DNA of 64,000 bases, taken from the NCBI RefSeq assembly GCF_016132545.1, contig NZ_CP066167.1, forward strand, positions 771,001-835,000, given 5' to 3'. This stretch comes from Spongiibacter nanhainus. Its GTDB lineage: Bacteria > Pseudomonadota > Gammaproteobacteria > Pseudomonadales > Spongiibacteraceae. Shown in pieces: positions 9,151 to 18,772 of the stretch (position 1 is the stretch's first letter; every line of letters starts with the position of its first letter). A model generated the notes under the pieces. The model did not search any database and was not told where the DNA came from. It saw nothing but the letters and a program-made list of their open reading frames with translations. The translations under genes and the position numbers were made by a program.

Positions 9151-9654
9151 CTAATCTTTCAGCAGACCTTGCCATAGTTCCCCGGCCTGGGTTTCCCCCA
9201 TAAACCCGGCGTCCCAGTGGGGATAATCGCCGATACTCGACACTAGTCCAGCGCGTTTTGGGCTGGTAATGATGTGCAGTGCAATATCTCGAATGTTCTC
9301 GTTTTCACCAATAGCGCGTTCATCCCAGGCTCTGTGCCAGAGCGGGCTGGTGCTGCCAGTGAGGGCTTGATAGCGCTGAGTGGATTGGCTTCTGACTCGA
9401 GCGATGGTGCGGGGCAAAGGGGTTGTTCCACGAGGCAGTACTAACCAGTGCAGGCAGTCTGGGAGGATTGCGAAAGCAATGGTGAAGGCGCGGTCGTGGT
9501 GATCTTTCAGGACGTTGATAACGCAGCGACCGGTAAATAGTGAGTCGAGTAAAGGTCGCTTGCCTAGGGTATGGATAACAATGTAGTAATACGGCTTGGC
9601 TTCGAGTCCGGCTTCGAGGCTATGCCGGCGGTGTAGATGCCTGTCCTTAGGCAT
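9151..9654 (-). CDS. REP-associated tyrosine transposase-like protein (Y1 family), probably inactive
   Basis: A 167-aa protein resembling RAYTs, the single-copy IS200/IS605-type (Y1) transposases linked to REP hairpins. Recognisable blocks are an early IVIHTLGKRPLL strand, AFAILPDCLHWLVLP where the metal-binding His-x-His stands in active relatives, LWHRAWDERAI, and IALHIITSPKRAGLV where relatives usually have a Tyr-Ile-x-x-Asn-Pro motif. Here Cys67 replaces the first His and His127 stands at the expected tyrosine. The reading frame is nonetheless intact. No REP-like hairpins flank it. It may be a decayed or repurposed DNA-binding relative. Confidence 0.75.
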   Translation of the reverse strand: MPKDRHLHRRHSLEAGLEAKPYYYIVIHTLGKRPLLDSLFTGRCVINVLKDHHDRAFTIAFAILPDCLHWLVLPRGTTPLPRTIARVRSQSTQRYQALTGSTSPLWHRAWDERAIGENENIRDIALHIITSPKRAGLVSSIGDYPHWDAGFMGETQAGELWQGLLKD

Positions 9655-9707
9655 AATACCTCCATGCTGTGTGTCTCTATTTTTTAAGCGCTTCCTTTCT
9701 TTTTATT

Positions 9708-10450
<743 letters not shown>

Positions 10451-10575
10451 GGGCTGCCGATACAGTTACAATATAGGAGTGGATGGTAGCGAATTGCAGG
10501 TATTCCAGCAAATCGACACTGTAACAGACTTGTTGCCTAATCGTGGTAAAGTCCGCGCCATTTTACAGGGTCTGG

Positions 10576-10603
10576 ATTACTTGGGTGCGATTACTTGGGT
10601 GCG
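10576..10603. repeat. Perfect 14-bp tandem duplication upstream of ugd
   Basis: The unit ATTACTTGGGTGCG occurs twice back to back (10576-10589 and 10590-10603), and the next two bases (AT) continue the unit. It lies in the 285-bp region between coaD and ugd, about 130 bp ahead of the ugd start. No other gene is seen in this spacer. It may be a simple slippage product. Confidence 0.85.
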
Positions 10604-10735
10604 ATCCAGGGTGTGGTTAATAAGGGCTGGGTGTTAGTGTACGGCTGCTGAGTGATAAATGGCCTTTTACGTTGTCTGTAGTACTCCACCGCGATTGCTG
10701 GGAAAAGTCACGAGTTATAAGGAATTAAAGTAACA

Positions 10736-12085
10736 ATGAAAGTTACCGTATTTGGAATCGGTTATGTTGGTCTGGTGCAGGCCGCTGTGCTGGCTGGCGT
10801 CGGACACAATGTGGTTTGCGTAGACGTAAACGAAAAACGTGTTGAAGAACTCAAAAATGGTCAAATCCCCATCTACGAACCTGGCTTGACCCCTTTGGTA
10901 CAGGACAACGTCAGTGCCGGTCGCTTGGATTTCACTACCGATGCCAAACGCGGTGTCGAACACGGCAAGATTCAGTTTATTGCCGTGGGTACCCCGCCCG
11001 ATGAGGATGGTTCCGCCGATTTGCAATATGTGCTCAATGTCGCTCGCACTATTGCTGAATACATGCAGGAGCACCGTATCGTGGTGGATAAATCCACGGT
11101 ACCGGTAGGAACCGCAGATAAAGTCAGCGCTCAAATGCGCGAGGTGCTGGCGCGGCGTGGAGTCGATCTGGGCTTTGATGTGGTGTCTAACCCCGAGTTT
11201 CTCAAGGAGGGCGCCGCGGTAGCTGATTGTCAGCGTCCGGACCGGATTATTATCGGTACCGACTCCGCCGCGGTGGAAGAAAAAATGCGGGAGCTGTACG
11301 CGCCATTTAACCGCAATCACGACCGCATTATTGTGATGGATGTGCGCAGCGCGGAACTCACCAAATACGCTGCCAACTGTATGCTGGCCACCAAAATTAG
11401 TTTTATGAATGAAATTGCCAATTTGGCAGAACGTCTTGGGGCCGATATTGAGCACGTTCGCCAGGGTATCGGTTCTGACCCTCGTATCGGTTATTCATTT
11501 ATCTATCCGGGTTGCGGATACGGTGGTTCTTGTTTTCCCAAAGATGTACAGGCATTGGTCCGCACCGCTGAAAAAACCGGCTACCAGCCGGAATTGTTGA
11601 AAAGTGTCGAAGCGGTAAACTACCGCCAGAAAAACAAACTTTTTGAACATTTAAGCCATTACTTTGATGGTGATTTGGCAGGTAAGAAAATTGCCCTGTG
11701 GGGACTGTCCTTTAAACCCAACACCGACGACATGAGAGATGCTTCATCGCGGGTGTTGATGGAGGCGCTATGGGAAGTGGGGGCAAGCGTACAGGCCTAT
11801 GATCCCGAGGCGATGAATGAGACTCAGCGTATTTACGGTAATCGTGCGGACCTGTCGCTTATGGGGACCAAAGAGGCAGCCTTAAACGGTGCCGATGCTT
11901 TGGTGATTTGTACAGAGTGGAATATTTTTAAGGCCCCCGATTTTGATGTTATTAAAGATGCGCTGAATTATCCGCTAATTGTTGATGGAAGAAACCAATA
12001 CGAACCCAGTATTGTCGAGTCATATGGTTTGGCTTACTACGGTATTGGTAGAGGGCGAAGTGTATCGGTTTCCAATGAAGCTTAA
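10736..12085 (+). CDS. ugd: UDP-glucose 6-dehydrogenase family protein
   Basis: NAD-dependent four-electron oxidation of a UDP- (or GDP-) sugar to the uronate, supplying UDP-glucuronate for surface polysaccharides. The protein is 449 aa. It has an N-terminal Rossmann motif [14 protein letters not shown], the central helix [19 protein letters not shown], and the catalytic cysteine Cys266 in GGSCFPKD. The C-terminal UDP-binding domain contains [13 protein letters not shown]. The closest family is UDP-glucose dehydrogenase; GDP-mannose dehydrogenase is a less likely reading. No glycosyltransferase cluster is adjacent. The last 150 bases are AT-richer than the rest of the gene. Confidence 0.9.
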   Translation: MKVTVFGIGYVGLVQAAVLAGVGHNVVCVDVNEKRVEELKNGQIPIYEPGLTPLVQDNVSAGRLDFTTDAKRGVEHGKIQFIAVGTPPDEDGSADLQYVLNVARTIAEYMQEHRIVVDKSTVPVGTADKVSAQMREVLARRGVDLGFDVVSNPEFLKEGAAVADCQRPDRIIIGTDSAAVEEKMRELYAPFNRNHDRIIVMDVRSAELTKYAANCMLATKISFMNEIANLAERLGADIEHVRQGIGSDPRIGYSFIYPGCGYGGSCFPKDVQALVRTAEKTGYQPELLKSVEAVNYRQKNKLFEHLSHYFDGDLAGKKIALWGLSFKPNTDDMRDASSRVLMEALWEVGASVQAYDPEAMNETQRIYGNRADLSLMGTKEAALNGADALVICTEWNIFKAPDFDVIKDALNYPLIVDGRNQYEPSIVESYGLAYYGIGRGRSVSVSNEA

Positions 12086-12116
12086 TTTAATAAGGATTTC
12101 TTTAATAAGAGCTTCC

Positions 12117-12165
12117 CTGTAGAAATTTAACTACAGTGGTAATAATAAAACCATGTGGTATTATT
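12117..12165 (+). other. AT-rich inverted repeats between ugd and the H-NS-like gene
   Basis: Two palindromes lie in the AT-rich spacer: CTGTAG/CTACAG around an 8-base loop (12117-12136), and AATAAT/ATTATT enclosing ACCATGTGGT (12141-12165). There is no T-run directly after either. They could be regulatory or part of a weak terminator. AT-rich DNA before an H-NS-type gene would fit autoregulation, but that is inference. Confidence 0.3.
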
Positions 12166-12307
12166 GCGGCCGAATTTTATTAGCTGTGTCGCTATAAGAT
12201 GAATTCGCCCAGCTTTATTGCTAGCGCTTAATTGCTGGTGTGTAGTGGTGAGACACGAAATCATCTTGTAGATAAAAAGAACATTTACATATACAAAAGG
12301 GATATTC

Positions 12308-12688
12308 ATGGATATATCGAAAGTTCAAAAGCAACTTGAAGCCGAGCATAAAGCCCTCGATCAGAAATATAAGTTTATTACTGAACTGACAGCTTTGATG
12401 AAAAAGCACAATCAGTCTTCAGAGAGCTTGCTGGAGATTCTGAGCGAAGGTTCTTCCGCGCCCGCTAAGCGCGGCCGCAAGCCTGGTCGTCCAAGCAAAA
12501 AGGCTGCTGCTGCGGCGCCGGCCAAGAAAAAGGCCAAGGCCAGAAAGAAATCCCCTGCGCGTCCACTGCGTAAATTTAAAAACCCCAAAACTGGTGAAGT
12601 TGCACAAAGCCGTGCCCCTCAAGTTGATAAAACGATCAAATCTTGGGCTGCGGATTTGAAGATGGACTGGCGCAAGTTGGAAATCTAA
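12308..12688 (+). CDS. H-NS/MvaT-like basic DNA-binding protein
   Basis: A 126-aa basic protein built like a xenogeneic silencer. The N-terminus is a helical oligomerisation-type segment (residues 1-46, MDISKVQKQLEAEHKALDQK...). An AT-hook-like RGRKPGRPSK (55-64) and a Lys/Ala-rich linker (65-82) follow. The C-terminal module (88-126) has KFKNPKTGEVAQSR, resembling the YKNPxTGE part of MvaT and related H-NS proteins. Predicted role: binds AT-rich DNA and silences it. The start ATG follows an AAGGG ribosome site. It stands alone, flanked by an AT-rich leader and a strong terminator. A generic histone-like nucleoid protein is the alternative. Confidence 0.7.
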   Translation: MDISKVQKQLEAEHKALDQKYKFITELTALMKKHNQSSESLLEILSEGSSAPAKRGRKPGRPSKKAAAAAPAKKKAKARKKSPARPLRKFKNPKTGEVAQSRAPQVDKTIKSWAADLKMDWRKLEI

Positions 12689-12708
12689 ACCAGCTGGGCC
12701 TAGAGTTG

Positions 12709-12740
12709 AAAAGCCGCTCCTCAGTGGGCGGCTTTTTTTT
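12709..12740 (+). terminator. Intrinsic terminator after the H-NS-like gene
   Basis: AAAAGCCGC (12709-12717) pairs with GCGGCTTTT (12728-12736) across a 10-base loop, and a run of eight T follows. It starts 20 bases after the stop codon. The A-run on the other side could also serve rsmD, which converges from the right. Confidence 0.9.
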
Positions 12741-12762
12741 GCCTGCTTTTTAAAAGAAGGTC

Positions 12763-13359
12763 TTACTCAATTGGATTTTCCCACAGGCTGTAACGAACCT
12801 GGCCGCTGATTTTTTGTTTCACCTCTCGCCACTGGGTAGGCGCAATATACGGGGTGTTTTTATCCACTTCGATGTAAATAAAGCGTGCCGCATTGGTATT
12901 GTCGTCCAGCTGGCGAAGAGTCGGTTCCAGCAGGTTTTGACTAAACGGTGGGTCGAGAAAAATGATATCCCAAGTGGCGGGGTTGGCGTTGAGAAAGTGC
13001 TCCGCCCGTTGACAGTGGGTTGAGCCCAAGGAGCATTGCAGGGTGCTGAGGTGGGTGTTGATTTGCTCAATGCTTCGAGCCTGGCTATCGATGAAGTCGC
13101 AGGACGCGGCGCCCCGGGACAGCGCTTCGAGACCCAGTGCACCGGAGCCGGCAAACAGGTCCAGGCAGCGAGCGCCTTCAATATAGGGGGCCAGCCAGTT
13201 GAATACCGTTTCCCGAATGCGATCGCCGGTGGGTCGCAGGCCCTCTGCGCTGTAGAAGGGAAGCTTTCGGCCCCGCCACTGCCCGCCAATAATGCGCACA
13301 ACGCCGTCGGCGGATTGTTTTCCTGGTGGGCGAGGGCGGCCTCGGGAGGGTTTGGGCAT
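12763..13359 (-). CDS. rsmD: 16S rRNA (guanine966-N2)-methyltransferase
   Basis: Methylates G966 of 16S rRNA in the 30S particle using SAM. The protein is 198 aa. The SAM-binding motif LDLFAGSGALGLEAL is at residues 66-80 and the amino-methyltransferase motif DPPF at 136-139. The conserved RIIGGQWRGRKL segment near the N-terminus is typical. It is divergent from ftsY, as in many proteobacteria. The N-terminal 20 residues are Arg/Pro-rich and probably disordered. Confidence 0.95.
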   Translation of the reverse strand: MPKPSRGRPRPPGKQSADGVVRIIGGQWRGRKLPFYSAEGLRPTGDRIRETVFNWLAPYIEGARCLDLFAGSGALGLEALSRGAASCDFIDSQARSIEQINTHLSTLQCSLGSTHCQRAEHFLNANPATWDIIFLDPPFSQNLLEPTLRQLDDNTNAARFIYIEVDKNTPYIAPTQWREVKQKISGQVRYSLWENPIE

Positions 13360-13370
13360 TGTCTAATCCG

Positions 13371-13399
13371 GTGCCAGTTGGTGACGAAAATGGTAGGAT
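13371..13399 (+). promoter_or_regulatory. Predicted sigma-70 promoter of ftsYEX
   Basis: A -35-like GTGCCA (13371-13376), a 17-base spacer and TAGGAT (13394-13399) preceded by TGG, giving an extended -10. It lies about 45 bp ahead of the ftsY start in the rsmD/ftsY divergent gap. Both boxes are 4/6 matches, so support is moderate. Confidence 0.4.
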
Positions 13400-13442
13400 A
13401 CGGCTTTTGTTGCAGTCGTAAAACCAGTCGCTTGGACCCTTC

Positions 13443-14570
13443 ATGACAGACCACTCTTCCGATACCTCCAATGCGCCGGAGGACAATGGCGTTGAACCTC
13501 CAGTAAAGAAAAAAGGGCTGTTCGCACGCCTGAAGGAATCCTTTGTCGGCTCCGAGGAAGAGCTGGCGGCGGCGGAAGGCTTTATTGCCGACGAGGAAGT
13601 GGCACCGTGGCAGCACCTTGAGCTGTCACCAGAGGAGCAGGCATCACTGCTGGTACGCTTCCGAGAGGGCCTGAGTAAGACGGGCGCCCAGCTGGGCGAG
13701 GGTATGGCCAACCTCTTTCTCGGTCGCAAAGAAATCGACGAAGAGCTGCTGGAAGAGATAGAAACCCACCTGCTGATGGCAGATGTGGGGGTAGACGCCA
13801 CCTCGGAAATCATTGGCAATTTGACCCAGCGGATGTCCCGCAATGAGTTGGACAACCCTGAGGCCTTGTACGTCGCGCTGCAAGAAGAGCTGCGGGTGAT
13901 GTTGGAGCCCGCAGAGCAGGAACTGCAGATACCAGAAAGCGAGAACCCCTATGTCATTTTGATGGTGGGGGTGAACGGTGTGGGTAAAACCACTACCATC
14001 GGTAAATTGGCCAAGCAGTTTCAGGCCGGTGGCCGCTCGGTGATGCTGGCGGCCGGGGATACCTTCCGTGCGGCGGCAGTGGAGCAGCTGCAAGTCTGGG
14101 GTGAGCGCAACGATGTGCCGGTTATTGCACAACATACTGGCGCCGACAGCGCCTCGGTGTTGTTTGATGGTTTGCAGGCGGCAAAGGCCAGGGGGGTGGA
14201 TATCCTGATCGCCGATACCGCTGGTCGCCTGCACAATAAAGACAACCTGATGGAAGAGTTGAAAAAGGTCGTGCGAGTGTTGAAAAAGCTCGACCCCGAT
14301 GCGCCCCACGAAGTCATGTTAGTGCTGGATGCCGGCACCGGCCAAAATGCCATGGCTCAGGCCAAACACTTCCAGGAGGCGGTAGGGGTAACCGGCCTGA
14401 CGCTGACAAAATTAGATGGCACTGCAAAGGGGGGGATCGTGTTTGCCATCAGCAAGCAGTTGGGTATCCCCATTCGTTTTATTGGCGTGGGAGAGGGGAT
14501 TCTCGACCTGCGCCCCTTCCGCGCTGATGAATTTGTCGGCGCTCTGTTTGGCTGGCAGCGCGCACAATGA
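13443..14570 (+). CDS. ftsY: Signal recognition particle receptor FtsY
   Basis: SRP-receptor GTPase that docks ribosome-nascent-chain-SRP complexes at the inner membrane. The protein is 375 aa. An acidic N-terminal A region (about residues 1-75) is followed by the N domain and the G domain. The P-loop GVNGVGKTT is at 176-184; DTAGR and TKLDGTAKGG are further GTPase motifs. Its last bases overlap the ftsE start (ATGA), the classic ftsYEX operon. Confidence 0.96.
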   Translation: MTDHSSDTSNAPEDNGVEPPVKKKGLFARLKESFVGSEEELAAAEGFIADEEVAPWQHLELSPEEQASLLVRFREGLSKTGAQLGEGMANLFLGRKEIDEELLEEIETHLLMADVGVDATSEIIGNLTQRMSRNELDNPEALYVALQEELRVMLEPAEQELQIPESENPYVILMVGVNGVGKTTTIGKLAKQFQAGGRSVMLAAGDTFRAAAVEQLQVWGERNDVPVIAQHTGADSASVLFDGLQAAKARGVDILIADTAGRLHNKDNLMEELKKVVRVLKKLDPDAPHEVMLVLDAGTGQNAMAQAKHFQEAVGVTGLTLTKLDGTAKGGIVFAISKQLGIPIRFIGVGEGILDLRPFRADEFVGALFGWQRAQ

Positions 14571-15247
14571 TTGAATTCGACCAGGTCAGCAAGCGTTACC
14601 CCGGCGGCCACGAGGCGCTAAAGCAACTGAGCTTCCAGATGCCAGCTGGGGACATGCGCTTTTTGACCGGTCACAGCGGTGCCGGTAAGAGTACCCTGCT
14701 CAAGCTGATTATGGTGATGGAGCGGGCTACCTCGGGTCAGGTGGTGGTCAATGGCCACAACCTAACGCGGCTGCCGGCTCGCCGCATTCCGGAGTTGCGC
14801 CGCCGTATCGGAGTGGTCTTTCAAAACCACCAGCTGCTGTTTGACCGCTCGGTGTTTGACAATGTGGCCTTGCCCCTGGTGATCGCCGGCTATGGTCACC
14901 GGGATATCGGCCGCCGGGTGCGGGCAGCGCTGGACAAGGTGGGGCTGCTGGACAAAGAGAGGCAGAACCCAATCAGCTTGTCCGGGGGTGAGCAGCAGCG
15001 AGTGGGCATTGCTCGCGCGGTAGTCAATAAACCTGCCTTGCTGTTGGCAGACGAGCCCACCGGTAACCTAGACCCCCAGCTTTCCGCAGAGATCATGCAT
15101 CTGTTTGAGCAATTTAAACAGGTCGGGGTCACGGTGCTGATAGCCACTCACGATCTGTCCCTGATCGCCCGCATGCCATATCGACTACTGAGTTTGCGCA
15201 ACGGCCAACTGGTTACTGCCGGTGGGGGGGATGATGTCGCCCAATAA
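14567..15247 (+). CDS. ftsE: Cell division ATP-binding protein FtsE
   Basis: ABC-type ATPase that works with FtsX at the divisome to control peptidoglycan amidases through EnvC-like activators. The protein is 226 aa. Walker A is GHSGAGKST (35-43), the signature is [14 protein letters not shown] and Walker B is [12 protein letters not shown]. It overlaps ftsY by 4 bp and ftsX by about 14 bp, which suggests translational coupling. Confidence 0.96.
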   Translation: MIEFDQVSKRYPGGHEALKQLSFQMPAGDMRFLTGHSGAGKSTLLKLIMVMERATSGQVVVNGHNLTRLPARRIPELRRRIGVVFQNHQLLFDRSVFDNVALPLVIAGYGHRDIGRRVRAALDKVGLLDKERQNPISLSGGEQQRVGIARAVVNKPALLLADEPTGNLDPQLSAEIMHLFEQFKQVGVTVLIATHDLSLIARMPYRLLSLRNGQLVTAGGGDDVAQ

Positions 15248-16280
15248 GCGCAATGCCGGCGCCACAAAACGCCGTTCAGCCCGGGCGCCATCTGCCAGCC
15301 GCGGCGCCGCCAAGGAGGCTCGCCGGGATCTGGCCGGCGCTCGTTTGCATCGCACTGGCCTCAAGGATCGGCTGGCGAGCTACCGAAGTCATCACAAGCA
15401 GGTTGCCCTGGACAGTTTGCGCCGTTTGCTGCGCCGGCCATTCGCCTCGGCGATGACCAGCCTGGTGCTGGCGATTGCCATGGCGCTGCCGGCGGGCTTG
15501 TACGTCGCGCTGAATAATCTCGTCGCGGTGAGCGAGGGATGGGAAGGCGCCAGCCGGGTATCGGTATTTTTAAAAATGGAGATTGGCAGCCGTCAGGGAA
15601 AGGCCTTGCGAGATCAGCTGGCCGCCCGGGACGATATAAAGGATGCGGTGTTTATTTCCGCAGAGGCTGCGCTGGAGGAGTTCCGAGAGCGCTCCGGTTT
15701 TGGCGAAGTGCTGGAGCAACTGGATGATAATCCCCTGCCGGGCCTGATTGTCATCACTCCGGCCTCCGATGCCGCCGCTGATGTTGATGCCTTGCAGCGG
15801 GATTTGTCCGCCTTGCCGGAGGCGGATCAGGTCAAGCTGGATATGGCGTGGCTGCAGCGCCTCAATCAACTCACCGAGCTGGCTCGCAAAATGACGCTGG
15901 CCCTGGCGGCGATGCTGGGGGCAGGGGTGCTGCTGATTTTGGGCAATACCATCAAGCTGGCGATAGAAAACCGTCGCGACGAAATTCTGGTGGTGAAGCT
16001 GGTGGGGGGCACCAATGCTTTTGTCCGTCGCCCCTTCCTCTACATGGGGCTGTGGTACGGGCTGGCGGGTGGAATACTGGGGTGGCTGTTGGTGCAGGGC
16101 AGTTTGTTGTGGTTGAGAAGTACGGTGGCGGCCTTGTCATCCCTCTACGACAGCGACTTTTCTCTGATGGGGCTGGGCCTTGTCGATACCCTGCTGATGT
16201 GGGTGTTGGCGGCCGGTTTGGGTTTGCTGGGTGCGGCACTGGTCGTGGGTCGGGAACTGGCTGCCATCGAGCCCCGCTAA
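15234..16280 (+). CDS. ftsX: Cell division protein FtsX
   Basis: Membrane partner of FtsE. The protein is about 348 aa, with four predicted membrane segments: one near residues 75-100, then an extracytoplasmic domain, then three more (LALAAMLGAGVLLILGN, YMGLWYGLAGGILGWLL, TLLMWVLAAGLGLLGAA). The first 60 or so residues are an unusually long basic extension rich in Arg, Lys and Ala. The start is ATG 15234 or 15231, both inside the end of ftsE. The sigma-32 gene rpoH, often next after ftsX, is not present; corC converges instead. Confidence 0.94.
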   Translation: MSPNKRNAGATKRRSARAPSASRGAAKEARRDLAGARLHRTGLKDRLASYRSHHKQVALDSLRRLLRRPFASAMTSLVLAIAMALPAGLYVALNNLVAVSEGWEGASRVSVFLKMEIGSRQGKALRDQLAARDDIKDAVFISAEAALEEFRERSGFGEVLEQLDDNPLPGLIVITPASDAAADVDALQRDLSALPEADQVKLDMAWLQRLNQLTELARKMTLALAAMLGAGVLLILGNTIKLAIENRRDEILVVKLVGGTNAFVRRPFLYMGLWYGLAGGILGWLLVQGSLLWLRSTVAALSSLYDSDFSLMGLGLVDTLLMWVLAAGLGLLGAALVVGRELAAIEPR

Positions 16281-16329
16281 GCGGGCGGGGCGCTGTGTGG
16301 AATTGCTCTGGCAGCGTGCAAAAAACCGC

Positions 16330-17187
16330 TTAGCTGTTGAGCCCCTCGATAGATCGCATTCTCAGTAGGTGAATTTGCCGATGGTCGGCATTGACCACCT
16401 TAAATTCAAAGCGATCGAGCTGGGTCACTTCGTTGCGGCTGGGTAAGTGGCCAAAAGCTTTCAGCAGCAAGCCGCCCACGGTATCAAACTCTTCGTCTGA
16501 AAATGCCGCGTCGAAGTATTCATTAAAATCATCGATGGGGGTGAGGGCCTGAACCACAAAGTCGTTATCGGCGATTTTGCGGATCGGCAGATCGTCTTCC
16601 TCGTCGTACTCGTCCTCAATTTCACCGACGATCTGTTCGAGGATATCTTCAATGGTGATCAGACCTGCGGCGCCGCCGTATTCGTCGATCACCACCGCCA
16701 TGTGATTGCGCTTTTCGCGGAAGTCCCGCAACAGCACGTTGAGTCGCTTGCTCTCGGGAACCAGAGTGGCGGGGCGCAGTAGCGAGCGGATATCCACCTC
16801 TTCACACTTTTCATTGCGCCATAGCAGCGGCAACAAGTCTTTGGACAGGAGGATCCCCTGGACGTCGTCCAGGTTGTCTCCCACTACCGGGTAGCGGGAG
16901 TGGCCGGTCTCGATAATGATGGGCAGCAGTTCAGAGAGAGGCTGATCGGCTTTTAGCACCACCATCTGCGGCCGCGGAATCATGATTTCCCGGGCCTGCA
17001 TATCGCTGATGTGCATGGCGCCCTCGACAATGCTGATGGCATCGTCGTCGATCACTTCATTTTGCTTGGCTACCGAAAGTACCTCGAGCAGGTCTTCGCG
17101 GGTCTTCGGTTCGGAGGAAAATGCATGGGCAATACGCTCGATCCAGGACTTATCGCCTGGATCGTTGCTAGATCGGTCTTCGCTCAT
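16330..17187 (-). CDS. corC: CorC/HlyC family CBS-domain protein (YbeX)
   Basis: A soluble CorC/YbeX protein of about 285 aa from the ATG at 17187; a GTG 7 codons upstream is possible. It has two CBS domains (from about residue 60, beginning MIPRPQMVVLKADQPL, with VVIDEYGGAAGLITIEDILE in the second) and a C-terminal CorC_HlyC domain. There is no DUF21 membrane domain. The family has been linked to Mg/Co tolerance and, for YbeX, to ribosome assembly. It lies downstream of ybeY and phoH in the same orientation, the conserved phoH-ybeY-ybeX cluster. Confidence 0.92.
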   Translation of the reverse strand: MSEDRSSNDPGDKSWIERIAHAFSSEPKTREDLLEVLSVAKQNEVIDDDAISIVEGAMHISDMQAREIMIPRPQMVVLKADQPLSELLPIIIETGHSRYPVVGDNLDDVQGILLSKDLLPLLWRNEKCEEVDIRSLLRPATLVPESKRLNVLLRDFREKRNHMAVVIDEYGGAAGLITIEDILEQIVGEIEDEYDEEDDLPIRKIADNDFVVQALTPIDDFNEYFDAAFSDEEFDTVGGLLLKAFGHLPSRNEVTQLDRFEFKVVNADHRQIHLLRMRSIEGLNS

Positions 17188-17238
17188 GATTTTGGGTGCT
17201 GTCCTCACACATATTGGATAGGTCGACAGTGATGACTG

Positions 17239-17688
17239 TCAGCGATAGGGGTTGTCGATGTTCAATTCGGCCAATAAGGCTATTTCCAGTGCTTCCATCT
17301 GCTGCGCATCCCGGTCATCGATGTGATCGTAGCCGAGCAAATGGAGTGTACCGTGAATCACCAGGTGCGCCCAGTGGTCCAGTTCTGCCTTTTGTTGTTG
17401 CTGGGCTTCCCGGCTCACCACTTGCCGGCAGATGATCAAGTCCCCCAGTAGAGGCAGGTCGATAGGCTCGGGGACGTCGGCGGGGAAGGAAAGCACATTG
17501 GTGGGGCGATTCTTGCCCCGGTAGCGATGGTTGAGCTCGGTGCTCTCCGATTCATCGACCAATCGCACCGTCATTTCTGCTTCATCCCGGTGGTCTCGCA
17601 GGGCGAGGCTGGCCCATTGGCGAAACAGCCTTGCCTCAGGCAGACCCAGTGGGTCGCAGGCGATTTGCAAATCGAGTTCCAGGTTCAT
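17239..17688 (-). CDS. ybeY: Endoribonuclease YbeY
   Basis: A 149-aa metal-dependent RNase involved in 16S rRNA 3'-end maturation and ribosome quality control. The zinc-binding signature is complete: [11 protein letters not shown], three histidines in the H-x3-H-x5-H pattern. [13 protein letters not shown] is also family-typical. It sits between phoH and corC on the minus strand. Confidence 0.96.
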   Translation of the reverse strand: MNLELDLQIACDPLGLPEARLFRQWASLALRDHRDEAEMTVRLVDESESTELNHRYRGKNRPTNVLSFPADVPEPIDLPLLGDLIICRQVVSREAQQQQKAELDHWAHLVIHGTLHLLGYDHIDDRDAQQMEALEIALLAELNIDNPYR

Positions 17689-17708
17689 GATGGTTTAATG
17701 GCGCTCGC

Positions 17709-18683
17709 TTAGCCCGGCTCGCCGTCAAAGCGATCGTAGGCTTCGACGATTTTTTGCACCAGGGGGTGCCGCACCACGTCCTTGGCCTGAAAGTAGGTCA
17801 TGCTGATGCCGTCGATATCGGCCAGCACATTGAGCACGTGCTTAAGGCCCGACGGCGTGCCCCGGGGCAGGTCGACCTGGGTGGCGTCGCCGGTAATCAC
17901 CGCCGTGGAGCCAAAACCAATACGGGTCAGGAACATCTTCATCTGCTCCCGGGTGGTGTTCTGAGCTTCGTCGAGAATAATGAAAGAATCATTCAGGGTG
18001 CGGCCGCGCATGTAGGCCAGTGGCGCAATCTCAATGACGTTGCGCTCAATCAGTTTGGTAACGGTCTCGTTGCCCAGCATTTCGTAAAGGGCATCGTAGA
18101 GTGGGCGAAGGTAGGGGTCGATTTTCTGCGCTAAGTCGCCAGGCAGAAAGCCCAGCTTCTCACCCGCCTCTACCGCCGGGCGAACCAGCAGAATACGCTG
18201 AACTTGATTGGCGATCAGCGCCTCCACCGCGCAGGCTACGGCCAGATAGGTCTTGCCGGTACCGGCGGGGCCAATCCCGAAATTGACATCGCAAGCCTGT
18301 ATCGCTTTGACATAGAGCTGCTGGTTGCCGCCCCGGGGTTTGATGGTGCCCTTTTTGGTGCGGATGACCACCGGCGCGTTGTCGTCGGCGGGTTTGGTGA
18401 GCTGGGCAAGGTGGGACTGTTGCATACGCAGGTGGATGGCCTCGGGGTTGATGGTGGTGCCAGAGCGACACTCCCGATACAGCAGGTGGAGAAGTTGCAC
18501 CGCCTCTTCAACGGCGCCCTGTTCACCGCTGACCTGAAAGGTGTTGCCCCGGGCGGCGATATGGACCTTGAGGCGCGATTCGATCAGCTTCAAGTGCTCG
18601 TCAAACTGGCCGCATAGGCATGCCAGGTGCTCGCTGTCGCTGGGCTCCAGAGTGAGTACGCGCTGTATCGCTGTTGCCGTCAA
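17709..18683 (-). CDS. phoH: PhoH-like ATPase (YbeZ)
   Basis: A 324-aa PhoH/YbeZ NTPase, probably an RNA helicase-like partner of YbeY. Residues 1-80 form the KH-like N-terminal part. The P-loop GPAGTGKT is at 138-145 and the Walker B/DEAQNTT segment follows about 90 residues later. It is the first gene of the phoH-ybeY-corC run, 20 bp from ybeY. miaB lies upstream on the same strand, separated by about 90 bp. Confidence 0.95.
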   Translation of the reverse strand: MTATAIQRVLTLEPSDSEHLACLCGQFDEHLKLIESRLKVHIAARGNTFQVSGEQGAVEEAVQLLHLLYRECRSGTTINPEAIHLRMQQSHLAQLTKPADDNAPVVIRTKKGTIKPRGGNQQLYVKAIQACDVNFGIGPAGTGKTYLAVACAVEALIANQVQRILLVRPAVEAGEKLGFLPGDLAQKIDPYLRPLYDALYEMLGNETVTKLIERNVIEIAPLAYMRGRTLNDSFIILDEAQNTTREQMKMFLTRIGFGSTAVITGDATQVDLPRGTPSGLKHVLNVLADIDGISMTYFQAKDVVRHPLVQKIVEAYDRFDGEPG

Positions 18684-18772
18684 TGTGTCTCCGCCGACCG
18701 TTTAGAGGTCGTTTGCCAGGTGATTAAACAAAACAATACGTCGATGGCTTGGCGCTGATAAGGGGAGAGCCT

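Noticed and set aside
12127-12309. 60-codon minus-strand frame in the AT-rich ugd/H-NS spacer
   Set aside because: Random-looking hydrophobic composition, no ribosome site, overlaps the start of the H-NS-like gene.
16271-16291. Intrinsic terminator at the ftsX end
   Set aside because: GCCCCGC/GCGGGGC stem includes the stop codon but is not followed by T residues.
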